Below are positions 45,122 through 60,100 of a stretch of 64,000 bases of DNA, piece after piece (position 1 is the stretch's first letter; the number at the start of each line of letters is the position of its first letter). This stretch comes from Clostridia bacterium (GTDB taxonomy: Bacteria; Bacillota; Clostridia; Christensenellales; Aristaeellaceae): contig JAFXRG010000015.1 in NCBI GenBank assembly GCA_017526525.1, forward strand, positions 22,825 through 86,824. The letters run 5' to 3'. The notes beneath the pieces were generated by a model that did not search any database, was not told where the DNA came from, and was given only the letters and a program-made list of their open reading frames with translations. The translations under genes and the position numbers were made by a program.

Positions 45122-48100
45122 TCAGCCGGCATTCTCCCGGGATTCCGCCGCCACGGCCGGTGCTTCCTCCACGGAATACCATACGCCGTTGATGCATACA
45201 TATTCGTTTCCGGCGATATCGGAAGCTTTGTTTTCCCCTTCGGGTTCCGCCCAGATTCCCTGGTTTTTCCGGAGGGTGACCACCGGCTTGCCCTCCCGGA
45301 TTTTTTCAATCCGGACATAGTCGGATTCAAAGATATCCCCGTCAAAAACAGCTTCATAGAATCCGCCCAGCAGGCTTACGGTACCGTCCGTTCCGTCACT
45401 CATGGCAAGAATGTGATCTCCCAGGGAATAAGCCGGAAGATCCGCCCCTTCCAGGGTGAAGCTCCGCAGGGTGATCCGGATCGCCAGAGGCAGAATGATA
45501 TCCCGGTCTTCCAGAATGTTGGTTACAACCTTGATGATGCTCTTTTGTCCTGCAGGTGTATCAAACAGCATGCAGTGGTATTTTTCTTCACCGTTCATGT
45601 CGGAATCGCTGTCCCGGTACATGTACATGGATTCAGCCACCGGTTCAGCACCTTCGGCCAGCATGTCCCCGCTGGTCCGGAAGACCTTCATCTCATCGGT
45701 TTCCCTGTTCACCAGCATACAGTAAAGAGGCGTTTCCCCATCCTGCGCTGTTTCCGGGGTCAGTCCCAGCCAGAAGCGGATCCATCCGTCTGCCTGCCCG
45801 TCTTCCTTTATTCCGCCCACAATGGTACCTTCCGGCAGGGTATCGCCTGTGTTCAGCGCCACCCTGTTGATCTCGTCCGGATCGGCGCTCAGCATGCTGA
45901 TATAGCCTTCCGTCAGTTTTTCCGTCATCCATACAGCGGAGATCTCATGCATGTACAGTTCGTAATCGGACATGGAGGGCAGCGTCACAACGCCGGTCTT
46001 CATATCCAGGGATCCGGTGCTGCCGATGGGGATGACCGGTTCATCGAAAGCCCGCTTTGTCAGGGCGGTGATGAGATCCGCATAGTGGTTCTCTCCGGTT
46101 CCCAGCACATCTCCGTACACGACATCCGCGATGTACTCCACTTTGTTTCCCGCGCTTGCGTACAGCCGTGCGGAATTCGGCAGCAGCAGAACCTCCTGGA
46201 AGGTCCTTCCGTTGGTCCACAGCCGGTATTTCCTGAGTTTGTCTTCTGCCAGCCGGACATCCTTCTTCAGCGGCACCTGCAGATCCAGTGTATAGATCCT
46301 GCCTGCGGCGATATAGTCCTCATCGCCGTACCGTGCCTTGGTAATTCCGTTCAGTTTGGCCGTTACTGCCTGGATATCATTCAGCGGAGACAGCGCTTTG
46401 CTGAATGCGCCCTGCTTGTCGGCCCGGTAAGCGTTGGGGTCAATCGTGACACCCTGGCCTTCCTCGCAGAAGTCGCAGCGGTGTTTTGCCGCGCCCCAGG
46501 AGAAGCTCTCGCTGTCCTGTCCGCTGGAGTAAAGCGTTTTATGTTTGGAATCCAGTGTGTAATGAATGGCGTCGGTGGGATGCACCGCGGTATGCGTAAA
46601 GTGTCCCCGCACAGATACGGTATTGGTATCGGTGCTACGGATCTGGTTGAAGGAGTTGCCGGAAATCACGGCATCTGCACTTGCAGAGCAGATCAACGCG
46701 GAAGCAGTCGCATCCGCCTTCGCATACAGGTAAGGCCTTTCTTTGTCCTGTCCGTTCATCGCCAGCAACGTAATTCCGTCAGCTGCTCTGGACTGCAGGG
46801 TTGTATTGTCCACCCAGATAGTATTCTGCAGATCGGCACTGATTTCGGACCAGGCATCGCTCCAGCCGCCAAAGGCGGAACCGTCCGCCTGGGACTCTGC
46901 TTTAGCCCGCAGGCCCGCGTTGTTGGTTTCGATATGGATCGCTCCCCGGTCACTCTGAATCTGAATCTGAGCGGCGGTTTCCCCTTCCCCGGGCTTTTTG
47001 AAGAGAATGACCGAAGAGAAATGCAGCCGGTTGACAGCCGACGCTTCGGGTTTGACGCCGGCACCCTTGGCCTTCACCGTGGCGTGGGCGTAAATTCCGT
47101 ACCCGATACTGTCATCCGCCTCAATCTGTGCATCCTGCTTTTCAGGATACTGGTTGCTTTCCTGCTGGGCTGCATTGCTGGCGTCCGTGATCTGCTGCAG
47201 CTTTGCCTTCCGTTCTGCTTCATGGGCCGCCATAACCTTCTGCGCCGCATCCGAATCCGTTTCTTCCTCCTTCTGTCCGTCAATCGGGAGGGCTTCGTCA
47301 TCGTCCGGAGTGCCCTTTTCCAGAAGGTTGCTGCCGTCCTTGGGAAGACGGCTGGTGGACCGTGCCAGCATGTTCAGGTTCATCGCGGAGAAGATCCGCA
47401 CGCCCTGATCGATGGTAATCTGGTTGACGGAGGTGATCTCGTTGGTTGCGGTAGCCTTGCCGATCGCCACCAGGCCGCCGGCCTTGACATAGCTGTCCGC
47501 CACAATGTTGTCTTCATCGCCGGAGATGGAGGCAATAGTCACCTTCCCGGCCCGTGTCTGGAGCATGCTGTTTTTATCCAGGTAGATGGTTCCCTGCCGG
47601 TCAATGATGTTCTCGGCATCCACCACTTCACCCGCGATCACGCCCACGCCCTTCAGCTTGCTCATGGCCTGGGCCTGGGTGTTGGTGGTGCCCAGGATGC
47701 TGATATCGCCCACATCGGCTGTCAGTGCCGTTCCCTGGCCGATATCAATGGTATTCCGGTCGGTAATGCTGTTCTTGCCCTTCATGCTGTTATAGTCGAA
47801 GGCCAGGCCCAGGCTGGACGCGTCGATGGTGGACTTGGCGCCTGCAATGGAGTCGCTGGTCACATTCAGGCTGCCGCCGGTAGCGTTGAGTTTCGCATTG
47901 TTGCCGATCAGCACGCCCGTGTTATACCAGGATTCGGTAGGAATGGAAGCGACTTTGACACCCACCAGCGTATACTGGGTCTTCTTCACAAACTCCGTCA
48001 CCGCAAATCCGCTGTTCATAGCCCACAGGTCCAGGGTATCCCCGCTGTTCAGCACCGTATCGTCGCCGATCAGCACCATGGCGGTCTGGTTGTCGTCGTT

Positions 48101-51100
48101 GCTTCCGACCCCCGCATAAATACTGGAGACGTTCACATCCAACCCGGCAGTATAGGTTCCGGGAGCCGTGCCCTCTGCCCGGGCTGTGGTGCTGCCGATG
48201 GCGCTGATATTGCTCTTTCCGGCCACGTTTGCGGTCAGCCCGGAAAGAACACTGTTGAAGCTGTCCCCGGTGGTAGCCTTTGAATCCAGGCCGCTGCCGG
48301 TAGCCAGGCCGATTTCCACTCCCAGGCTGGTCACGGCTTCCGCCTTTGTCTGTCCGTCATTTTCCATGCCGGTCATCACAGCCAGGGTATCGGCGTTCAG
48401 TACGCTGGACGCACTGCTTCCGCCGCGGATCATGGCTGTGGAGTCCAGATTTTCCTTGGCTCGTGCCCAGTTCACATCCACATTGACCAGTTTGATGTCG
48501 AATTCGTCTTCGGAAGCACCGCCGGTCATGCCCACCGTGGCAGTGGTTTCCGCAGTCTTCCCGAGGCTCCTGACACTGACGCTCTTTGCGGTCATTGTTG
48601 CCTGATCCAGTTCAATGTCCGCCGCCTGCTTCATGGATCCGTTTGCATTGGCAATGTCCACGCCGATCGCCACGCCCGAAATCGTCAGTTTGGCAGAGCG
48701 CACAATGGCGTTTGTCCGGGCTGCTCCGGAAACCTTGACGTCCACGTTGCCCACGCTGGCGGTTCCGCCTGCGGCATACAGCTGAGCACCTGCATATGCG
48801 GTATTCTTTGCCAGCGCCAGGTTGACCGCCAGATCAGCCGCGTCAAGGCGGATCCCGCCCAGGGAGGGGGTCACATCCGTATCGGTGGAAATGTCATATC
48901 CGGTGGTTACGGCAATATTTCCGGCTTTGAAATCACCGCCGAACTTCACTGTTGTATCGAATACATCCTGGCTGTACGCTCCGCCGATCATCGCGCCGAC
49001 GGCTATTCCGGCCGCGGTCGCATTTTCAATTTTGGAAGCCGTCTCGTCGGAGGCGTTGTTGGCCGCGCGGAGTTCCGCCCCGTCGAGGTTTGACCGGAGT
49101 CCCAGGTCCACGTTAATCAGGGAATGGGTCCGGCCGTAGGCCAGTACCACGTTGCCTGTAACCGTCACCAGGGAACCGTTACCCGTCAGGGCATGAGCCT
49201 TCGTGGCTGCCTTCTGGGTCGCATCAAAGGCTGCCGCGTGGCGTACAGTCAGCAGGTCCGCTTTGACATTGGTTCTGGAGTCCGCATTGTTCATGGCTAC
49301 CACAGCCGTGCCGGTTACCGCCGTCGCAGGCGCAATCGTCAGCCCCGTTACGTCAGCCCGGGTACTGTTCTCCCCGTGTCCGTGAACAGTCAGGTCCCCG
49401 CCGACGCTGATTTCCAGGTCACTGTCCAGGGTTGCCTCATTCAGGGAAGTGTTCCGGGCTACCGCCGCGTTCAGTCCCACGGCAACCAGGCCGATGTCAC
49501 CGGAAACGGTTTCCGCCACCGCATCGGTGCGGTTGCTGTCCTTCCCTGCTCCGGTACGGACAGTCAAATCCTTGCTTACAATAGCCCGGGTGTTTTCAAA
49601 AATCGCCCGGTTCTTTGCCCGGATATCTGCGTAGTTCACACTCAGGCCGATGGCAGCGACTCCCGCATCCAGCTTCGCCATACTGGCGGACACCGTTCCT
49701 GCCAGATCGGAAGTGACGCTTGCACTTCCCGCGGTCAGATCCGCATTGGTCAGCTTTGCAGCCGCTTCTGTTTCATTCAGGGCCAGCAGTACATTTCCGC
49801 CGATGGCAATTCCTCCTCCGGCCACATTCAGCGCCAGGGGAATTGCCGATGCGGTAACTTCGTTATGAATATTCAGCGCATCGTCCAGCGTCAGTTTTAC
49901 CTGGGCCTTTTCCTGCTCACCGACTTCCGTATTGATCTTCGCGTTCACCTGGGACACCGCAGCGCTCAGCAGGATCGCCGGGGTTACAACATCTGTGCTG
50001 ATGGAGAAACCCATCAGATAGGAGTCTGCAACGGTGGCGGATTTTCCGTTCACGTTCAGGCTGGCCGCTTTGATTTCTGTACCCCCGCGCACCTTCGTAT
50101 CCTGGGTCATCCGGTTGATCGCCAGCGCCAGGCCGGCGTTGACGGAAACCAGGCCCGCGCTGGCGGACAGGCTCAGCACAGTCTGGTCCACGGTGGTGTC
50201 CGTAACCACTGAAACGTTCTTTCCCTGAAGGCTGGTGTTTTCGCTGATTTCTGCCTTCACAGTTCCCTGGCTTTGGGCGAAGGCAGCGGTCGCCGTTGCT
50301 GCGAAGGAACCGCCGGCCGCCGCCGCTACGTTCAGCGCTTTGACGCTTCCGTAGTTCTGGCCTGCGGCAACATTCACGTCTCCATCCGCATTCACCTTGC
50401 CGCCCAGCACTGCTTCCGTCACATTGTCCGTCAGGGCCATTGCCACGCTTACGGCAAGTCCTGTCGAACCGGCGCCCACCGCTCCGCTGACAACCCGCAG
50501 GCCGTTGCTGGAGGGATCCACCGCGTCCGTCAGCTTCTTAATGGCTTCGTCCCTGGAAGCTGCTTCCTCGCCGGGCTTTCCGGCAGCGGAATTTGCCGTA
50601 ACCGCTATGCCACTGCCGCCGATTTTTTTCAGTTCACCAAGGCTGGAAGCGGAAACATGGCTGCGGAGCTTCGCTGCCGCCAGGCTGATTCCCGCGCCTA
50701 CGGATCCGGCCCCGATGGAGACGCCCACCAGATCCGCCGTGATTTCCTGGTTTGCTGCCACGTTCACGCCGGCGGCTTCCCGGATCACTGCCTCCTGGGT
50801 AATCCGCGCAATCACCGCGTCGGAGGGATCTTCCCCTTCATAGGTGTAGGTGTTGATTTGTCCGGCATTCTGCACGTCCGTGGTATCAGTCGCTTCCTGA
50901 TCCTCGCCGCGCATCTTTTCTCCCTTGTCATCATATTTTCCGTTATCAAAATCCTTGCTCACATAGCCGGAAGAAACATCAATGCTGCCGGTTAATTTTC
51001 CGTCCCCGTCCTTATTGGCGGTGCCGACGCCTTCCTTGCTCATGACGTGGCCGTCGCCTTCCAGGACGGTTCCGGCGTTCTTCAGGTCCTCATCGGTAAA

Positions 51101-54100
51101 GCTGTTTCCGGCGTCTTCCCCGGTAACGGGCTTTTTGTAGTTCCCGGCCAGTCCGGCCACCTTATCGTAGTCAAAGACTTTCTCATCCCGGTTGTCCGCG
51201 TTGCCATAAACGATCATATCGGCGGCATCCTGGCTCATTTTGGTTCCGGCAACCAGGATCAGCGCAGACACGCCGGCGGACTCCATACCCGCCGCGAGGT
51301 TGGCAACAATATTGCTGACATTGTGCTTCGCGTCCGCTTTTACGTTGACTGTTCCGGCCTTTGCGTCTGCCGCTCCTCCCAGTTCCGCCGTCACATTGCT
51401 GTTCAGGAAGCTGACCACGCCGTTGACGGCGATCGACATTCCGTCCACAGACGCAGCCACGGCCGCGCTGCGGCTCTTCAGTCCGTAGCTTCCATCCGCT
51501 TCAATGTTCAGGTTTTTACCGGCTGAAATGTCGCTCTGGCTTTCCGCCACAGCCTTCGCCGTGTCCTTGCTGATCAGCAGGTTCACCGCACCGGAAAGTC
51601 CCAGTCCCACGGCGACTGCTGCGCCGATGGTATACTGGTTGATATCCTTGACCGATTCCGCATGAATTGTCACATCTTCAGCAGCATTCACCTTCGTGCC
51701 TTTCAGCACCCTGGCATCCGCTGTGCCCGTGAAAAGTGTAACCACTGCCACCGGGGTGGCGGTAAAGCCCCCGCTGAACCCTGCGGTTCCGGCCATGTTG
51801 TAAATCGTCGCGTCATTGTTGGCTGTCAGGCTGAAGGAACCCTTTTCCGATTCGATGGTTCCAGCGGCGCTGGCTTTCACGCTGCTCTTCAGCAGCTGAA
51901 CCGCTGCACCGATTTCAACGGTCGCCCCGCCCAGGCCTGCGCCTGCGCTGACAGACAGCTGTTCGAGATTATCCTTGTTTTCCGCCAGCACTTCAATGTT
52001 GCGGCCGGCATGCATGACTCCCGTGACCGCCTCAACCTGTTTGGAGGCTCTCAGCAGGGTCAGGGCTGCGCCGATCCCGGAGCCCGCTCCGAGATTCAGG
52101 CCGCCAGCCAGCAGCTGCTGCTTTGTATGGTCCGATGCCGTAACACCGATATCGCCTGCCGTTGCGGTCAGGACAGCGGTATCGGTCCGGGTCAGAACCT
52201 GGTTGTTGTTTTCCAGCTCAACGCCGCCGCCGGTTACTCCGACGCCGACGGTCGCCGCCACGGAAGCAGCCGCCACCGCCTGGGAATCCCGTACGTTGGC
52301 GCCGGCATAGATGCCGCTGATCTCCTTGCCGTCCCTGGTCTTGATCGCTTCGCCCTGTCCGCCTGCGGTCAGGGAAGCACTGTCCAGGAGGGTCTGGACC
52401 TTGTTGTTTTTCTCAATATAGACATTCGTCAGTCCGGCCGCCGCGGAAACGGTAGCCAGGGCCACCGTACCGTCCATGGCCAGGGTTTTGTCACTGAGCC
52501 AGGATTCCATCAGCACGTTCTTTCCGCCTCTGACCGTGCCTCCGGCGGTAATCCCGATATCATTTTCTTCCTTCATTACCAGCGCGTTCCCGCTGAGGGC
52601 AAGTCCGGAGAAGCTGCCGGTCAGCACCAGGCCGGCCAGGTAGGATGTGTCATTTCCGGCTGCCCGGACCTGCGCGTTTCCTCCGGCATCCACCTGTGTA
52701 TTGCCGGCAAGGTTCACCTTCGCTTCACGGCTGAAGGTATTCATATTGAAGGATGCGCCGGCTGCGGTTCCGACCGCGCCGGAAAGGCTGGCGGATCCGC
52801 TCAGCGCCCACGCGTCCGCGTTGGCCCGGATATCAGTATCTCCGGTGCTCCGGACCGCTGCGTTCTCATTCAGAACAGTCTCCGCCTTTGCGCCGGCAAA
52901 ATTCACGTTCACACCGGCTGCAATGCCGAGCCCGGAAGCGGTTGCCTGTGCAACCGCTGAAGCCACGCCGGAAATCAGCTGGCTTGCTGCGTCCGCGCCG
53001 ATTTCCGCGTTCCCGCCGGCGTTTATTTCCACGCCCTTGCCGAGCACGGTCCGGGCAGTCGCTTCATCCCGGATTCCGTTGGCGGAACCGCCTCCGGCAA
53101 AGCCGGATTTGCCCACCGTGATGGAAGAGTCTGCCGCCAGGGCCAGCAGGTCAGCCGTCAGGGCCGAGGTAACTCCCGTGTCCCCGCCGGAGGTCAGCTT
53201 CGCGCCTTCGCCAACTTCACTGGAAACTGATGCCTTGTTCAGAAGTACATTGACACCTCCGGTGAAGGCGATGCCGAGTCTGGGATCCGGTTTTTTTGTT
53301 TCTCCGGTTTTCTCCGCCGCGCCGCCGTCCTTCGTTTCTGCCGTTTTCTTGTCGCTATCCCCCTTGCCGTCCTCTTCCTTGGCAGGTTTGGGCGGCGGAT
53401 TGTCGGTAAGGGACGCACTCAGGCTCACCGCGGCGGTAAGCACCTCTGTTTTGAGCTCCGCGGATGCGTCCTGACGCAGCTTTCCGGCCGCGTTCAGCAC
53501 GCTGCCCTTGCCGGTGGTTGCGCTGACGGTATCCTGATTGGTCATCAGTGCCAGGGCCAGGCCGGCGGAAATCTTCGCCGGTGCCACGGACAGTCCGCCC
53601 GTCACCATCCGGCTGGTAGCCTGATCGGTGGCAGACAGGATCAGGTCGCCGTTTTTCCCTTCCCCGTCCTGCCGGGTCAGCGTCACCTGAACACCCTCGC
53701 CCAGCGAAGCTTCAATGTCGTTCGCGGATTTCAGATAGGTAAAGGAACCACCCATGGAGAATGCGGAATTGGTAATCTGGGCGGAAGCGCCGATGGCTTC
53801 CGCATAATAATTCTGGAAGGAATACTGGTTGACTTTATCGTAAAGCTTCAGCAGCTTGCTGGCGTACAGGTCAATCTGTGCGCTGTTTTCCTGCTTGTCG
53901 TCTTCCGGATCCTTGTCGTCTGTTTTGATATTGATCCGGTCGGTCGCATTGTCGCCGCGCATGTTCAGCGCTGCGATGGCCTTCATGTAGTCTTCCTTGG
54001 TAACGTTCTTTTTCTCCGCGTTCAGGGTCAGCCCGGTTCCCTTGATGGTTTTTCCGTCCGCAACCTTTGCCGAAACAGTGTTCTGGCTGATAATGGTGCT

Positions 54101-57100
54101 GTTGGACATTCCGGCGCCGACGGTGGATCCCATGGAAAGGCTGACGCCGCCGGCCCGGGCGGCCAGTCTGCTCTGGTCCACCGCTTCAATCACAATGTTT
54201 CCGCCTTCAATATCGGCGTTCACATCCGTCGCGGTCTTTGATTTTGTTTTGATCAGGCTGACCGCCATACCGGCTGACGCTGTTCCGTCATACCCGGACA
54301 CCGCGCCGGATACGGACTGCGCTGCCAGCTGGTTGATGAATTCCTCATCCAGATTCTGCACCAGGCTGCTCCGGATGGCAACGTCCCCGGCCGCTTTCAG
54401 GCTTCCCTTTACAGCAACGGTAGCTTCGTTCTTGTTGTCCGACACAGCAGCCGCACCGGCTATGGAGCTTGACTTCAGCAAAAGGGACATGGAGGCGGAA
54501 GTCCCCACCGTTGCGGAATTGGCATTGTTGTCCGCAGTGATGCCAGCCGGTCCGCCAGTTGTAACAATATCCCCTTCAACCTCGGTTCCGGCAGAATGCT
54601 TCGCCTGCGTCAGGCCGACCGCCGCCGCGATTTCAAACTTGCTGCCGTAAATGAAATCATTGACCGTGTTGTACAGCGCGCCGCCCATGACCAGCACGGA
54701 TGCCACCTGGTTCAGGACATCCATGAAACCCGGATCATCCTTGTTCCCGTCAACCCGGATACCCTCACTCTTCAGCGCGTTCACGGAAACCGGCAGGTCC
54801 GGATCGGCATCCTCTCCGCCGTCGCTTTGGTCCGCCTGCCTGTTTTCATTGCTGTTGGCGTCCAGGCCTGCGGTAATGGCGTTTCTCTCGCCGCCGGAAG
54901 GACTGCCTTCTTTCTTTTTCACCTGTCCGGGGTTTTCCTCATCCGGAATCAGGCCGGCTTTATCCGCCAGGATGGAAATGTCCTGGCCTGCCGCTGTCGC
55001 CACGGCCGTGGTCTGATCCCGGCTGAAGCTGCTGGCGGAAACGGTTACGGCACCGGTGGCCGTGGCTCCGCCCATGGAAGCCCCGGCACTGTAGGCGGCC
55101 AGGTTCAGCGCCATCGTTGCGCCCACTGCCGTGCCTCTTCCGACACTGAAGGCGCTGGCCGTAATATTGGTAATGCTGTTTTCTGCCGCGGTCACGGAAA
55201 GATCCCCGGCGGAAACAACGGTCTGGTCATCGCTGCTGTACCCGGTCACCTGGGTAATGTTCTCCTTGTCCATCGAGGCTTTCACGCCGGTCTTCAGGAC
55301 ATCCGCGGCCACCGAAGCATCCAGCGACGTGATGCTGGCATCATTGGAGCCGGCCACGCTGTAAATTTCTTCCCGGTGATCCGCCCGGGCGTTGACGGTA
55401 ATGGTTCCCGCCGTCACGCCGGCCGTCGGATGTGCGTAATCGTCGTACCGGTCCGCAATATGCGCCGTGGTCTGATCGCTTCCCGTCACCATGGCCAGCG
55501 ATACTCCGAGGCCTACACTCCGTCCGAATCCGCTGGCCGTCAAGTCCTTGACAGAGTAGTAGGGCATGAGGTTTTCATAGACTTCCATAAAGGAAGTGTT
55601 GATGACAATCCCGCTGTCGTTGACGTTGTCCGGCATCCGGATGCTGAAAACATAATAATCGCTGTCAGCGGTCACCATCGTATAGACCGCTTCCCGGTTG
55701 GCGGGAGCCGTATCGGGATTCACTGCAACAGAGTGCGTTTTCCCGGCGGTATCCGTATACACAAATTCAATATACTCCAGCGCCGCGTTTTTCATTTTCG
55801 CAACTTCGACGCGGATCGTGTCGCCTGCCCGGGCAAAAAGCTTATTGTCTTCGCTTTCCCTGCCCTTGACATCCGCCGTGACGGCTCCCTCGGGAAGCTC
55901 CACACTGTCTCCCTGCCGGACCGCCGGCGCACTGAGCATAACCTCCTGCAGCACTTCCACCGTTTCCAGGGTGAAATGCAGTTCGGCGTCCGCAGGAGCG
56001 CCCTGAACGGCTCCGGCGTTGAAATACAGCTTTCCGTCGGCATCCGTTTCAACCTTGATCTTTTCGGTTTTTTCCGTTCCGCTCTTCTGGTCATTGTAAC
56101 TGCAGACCGCGAAACAGTCAGCGGAATCCTCCTCCGCTTTCAGTTTAAATCCGGGCGACAGGGTAATCAGGACCTTCTTCTTGTCCGTTCCGTCAATCTG
56201 CGCCGCAGCGCCTTTCGTAACGGTCACCGAGAAGTTCTCGCCTTCTGTCACGGTCTGGGCGGAGTTGGAGTCTCCCACATCCGCATTGGCGGCTTCCGCT
56301 GCAGACGCGTTGGCCGAGGCTCCCCCCTTGCCGTTCATGGAAGCAGAGGCCACATTGTTCACAAACCGGCTTCCGTCTGCCTCAATGCGCAGGTCACCGG
56401 CAATGTTCAGCGTCCCGCTGATGACGTCCCTGTTGGTTACCTGGGCGTTGGCGATATCCTTGCTCAGCTGTGCGATCGCATTCTGCACGTCCTGCTCGTA
56501 TTGCTTCTGCTTCTCCGCCACCGCCGCGTTGTATTTCGTCTCATGTTCCGGGGAGATCCATTGTCCATTGACCTGGTATTCGCTGATATCCACCTGGTAC
56601 TTTTTGTCATCCTTGTTCACTTTGTACCGGTCGGAATTCGGATCAATGATCACCTTATCCTTCCCCACCCTGGCTGAAGTGTTGAAATCCAGGTTTGTCA
56701 GGGCGGCGGAGCCGGAAATCGCCATTCCCCTGGCTCCCGCGCCGGAGATGGACTGCGTGTCCACCAGATGGGTCCCTGCGGATCCTTTCATTCCCGCCAG
56801 GGTAAGATCCCGCGGATTCTTCAGCACGGCAATCTGCTCATCGGAAAGAATCACATTCTGCTGTTCGGCAGCCTTGATGATGGCATCTGCAATGATCGCG
56901 TCGATGTCAAAATCCGGATCCGCTTTCTCTGAAGTTTTTCCCTGAATGGTATCCAGCGCCTTGTCAACGCCGCTTTCAACATCCTCGTCAAACGTTTCGT
57001 CCAGCGCAATGCCTGCCTTGCCGGCTTCTTCCCTGATTTTTTCCGCGCTGCTCTCGTTGTTCAGCTCCGCAATCACATCATACAGATCCCTGGCGCTGGT

Positions 57101-60100
57101 GAAGAGGTCGATGGATCCGTCGATGATGCTTTCAAGGGTATTCCGGTCAATCGGCTGGCCGGTCACATCCGTGACGACAGCCGCTCCCTCCGCATACAGG
57201 TCCTGAAGCGCGGCGCTCTTGGCTTCCTTGAGCGTGGCCTTCAGATTGTCTTTAATGAACTTTTTAACGTCCTCGTAAATTTCCTTCGGAATCTCTTTCA
57301 CAGAGAATTTGAAATGGGCGATATCCACCGCAAAATTGACCAATGCATCCACGATGGAGCGGGCCAGCATCCGATTGAAGTTTTCCGTAAATTCGGAAGC
57401 AACCGCACCGAATGCTCCGTCTCCGAAATTATCAAAGGGAACAGCACCGGATTCGAGCACGCCTGCGATAATGGCGATCCCGATCCACTTCTCAGTTTTT
57501 TTGTTTTCCTTGATGACGTTGACCACATCTTCAATAAACCCTGTACCGAACATTTCTCCCAGTCCGGAGGATTCAATGAATTCGTCCAGCGCGCCGCTTC
57601 CGGCCGGCTTGAGAATACTGTTCAGGATATTGCCGGGCAGGAAATCGCTCAGGCCGATTTCCCTTCCGAGATCCTGCACATAATCCGTAACCTGCTGTCC
57701 GTACCGGTCCGTCAGGTAGGTTTTCAGATCTGCCTTTCCCTGATCGGTGGTAATGTCAAATTCCTTGCCGCTGTAATCAATCACCGCATCCGGTGACGTC
57801 TTTTCCTTCGTAGTGGCGGATACCTCCAGGGAGGCGGCTTTGATGTTTCCGCTTCCGATCCGGGCTGTATTGTCCATGGCTGCGGAATTGTATGCCGCGC
57901 CGAGGCCGACGCCCATATCGGCGTTGGTGGTACTGCTGTCCGCCTTCAGAACTGCTTCGGTCCGGTTCCGGGAAAGCACCTGCGCGCTTCCGCCGATCTC
58001 CAGGCACGACCGGTTCATAATTTCGGACAATGTTCCGCTTTCCTGGAGATTGAGGCCGACAGCGCCTGCAATGCCCATCGACATATTGTTCACCAGAACG
58101 GTCGGCGGCTGGTGTTTCAGGAGGTAATCAATGGGTTTTTTTATGGGGTCATCCGTGATAAAAGCCACAAACTTGAAGCCATACTCTATCATCAGGAGAA
58201 GCCGGTTCTGCCTCAGCCGCAGTGAGAAAGGAATTCTCCCGCCTTTGGCTCCGGCAATATTGATATTCCGGACATCGCTTTCCGTTTCTGCCAGCACACG
58301 CAGGGACTCCGCAGTCAGGTTCTGGTTCACCTGCGCTGAAGACGTATCGGAAACCATGGAAACGCCGGCAGCAACCCCATAGCCGCCCTTGACGCCGGCC
58401 GATGCACCGTTTGTCTGCACAAAGTGCGCCGCGGTGTTGCCTGCGGTAATCCTCACATCCCCGGCCACATTCAGGAAACTGTCGTCGGACTGTCCGCCGA
58501 TTTTCCCAAGATAGGCGGTTGCATCGGTGCTGATGTTATTCAAAGCCGCAGCCGCTGCCAGGGATGTTTCCGAGCCGGCCGCACCGGCAGCAGCGGTCAC
58601 GCTGTCCTTTACCTGCTGATCTGCCCGGATCGTTATTCCGCTGATATTTTTATCGTCAGACTTTTTCGTCAGGGCTGTTCCGTCCTGCACCGCAGCCACT
58701 GCACCGGCCGTGTTGACCGCCACGGCAACGCCGGCGCCGAGTCCCATTTCCCTGGCGGCACGCGTGTTGCCGGAAGCGTCCGCGGACACAGAATATCCGA
58801 TATCGTTATCCGCTTCAGCCGTCAGTTTTCCGTCCAGCCGGATGTCGGCTCCATTAAACAGCCTGGCTTTGCTGTCCATCTTGGCCACCTGGACGGCAAT
58901 CGCTCCGCCAATCCCTGTATCGCCCCGGTTGTAGCCCGCTGTGCTTTCCGTAACGGCATTTCCTTCTCCGAATGCCTGGACCTTCACATTGCCTGCGCTC
59001 TGTACGCTACCCTTGAGCTCTGCCTTGTTATGGCTTTCAGCCACCGTAAGCGCCGCGGAAGCCCCCAGATTGGTCTGCGCAGACTCTGTCCCGGTGCCGG
59101 CTGTAACAGCGGTACCGTCCGATGTGGTCCTGATATCGGCGGCTGCTTCCGCATTCACCGTCACGTCTCCCCCCGCGGTTAAGGAAGCCGCCGCTTTCCC
59201 GTCATGGGCGCCTTCAATGATCGCCAGGCTTTGATTTTTGGTAACGGCCACAGCCACCGCCCCGGCCAGCTGCATTCCCTGTGCTTCGCCGGCAATCGCC
59301 TCCAGGTCCCCGGCGGCAGCAAAGCCCGCGCTGATCGTAACGCCGGATGCCTGATCCGCATTTTCCGGAATGATCAGGTAATAGCGTCCCTTCTCATCCG
59401 GCTGGATCACGGCGGTGTGCTCTGCGGGTGTGCCGCTTTCCACGATCGTGTATTTTGCGGTTAATCCGTCCTTCTGCAGCATCTTCCCGTCAGCGGGATT
59501 CACCACCAGCCGGAGCTTCTGTCCCGGAGCAACGCTCTTCAGGCTCTCCCCGGATTCTTCCGTATAATAGGTTAAAACAGCGCCTTCGTCGCCGGCCGGC
59601 AGCTTCAGGGCAATCGTCCGGGCTTCCGCGGATGCTTCTTCCCGGTCATCCTGCATGCTGTCCGCCACGCTTCCGATGGCTTCCCGGAGATTGATGCTGC
59701 CCTGCGCGGCGGCCTCATACTGGTCGTTGAAAGCAAACTCCCCGCCGGAAACTGCTTTCCCGTCCGGGTTGTAGTCCGGATCTTCCTCATACTCCACAAA
59801 AATGGTGGCAAAGGTTTTGTCCTTCGTAAAGGTATACAGCTGGCGGTCCGCCTGCCAGGCAAGATCTGCGGTGCCCGCGTATCCGGCTTTGCCGGCGGCC
59901 AGCCCGCGCCACCGGATGGATTTAACCCTGTATCCGGCTTCGGGGATCACGGAAACGCCCACGTTGTCTCCGTCATTGCTGACCGACACCTGGCCGTGCA
60001 GGCCGGCTTTGTCATCCAGCTGAATGGCGGATCCCGCCGGAGAGCCTGTCGCCTCCGCCGTCACCTTGTTCACCGCGTCATCCAGCGCCTTCCTGTCCTC

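Noticed and set aside
45038-48283. A 1,081-codon plus-strand open frame opposite the end of the larger giant gene
   Set aside because: Same cause: codon choice of the minus-strand gene. No ribosome site, signal peptide or recognisable domain.
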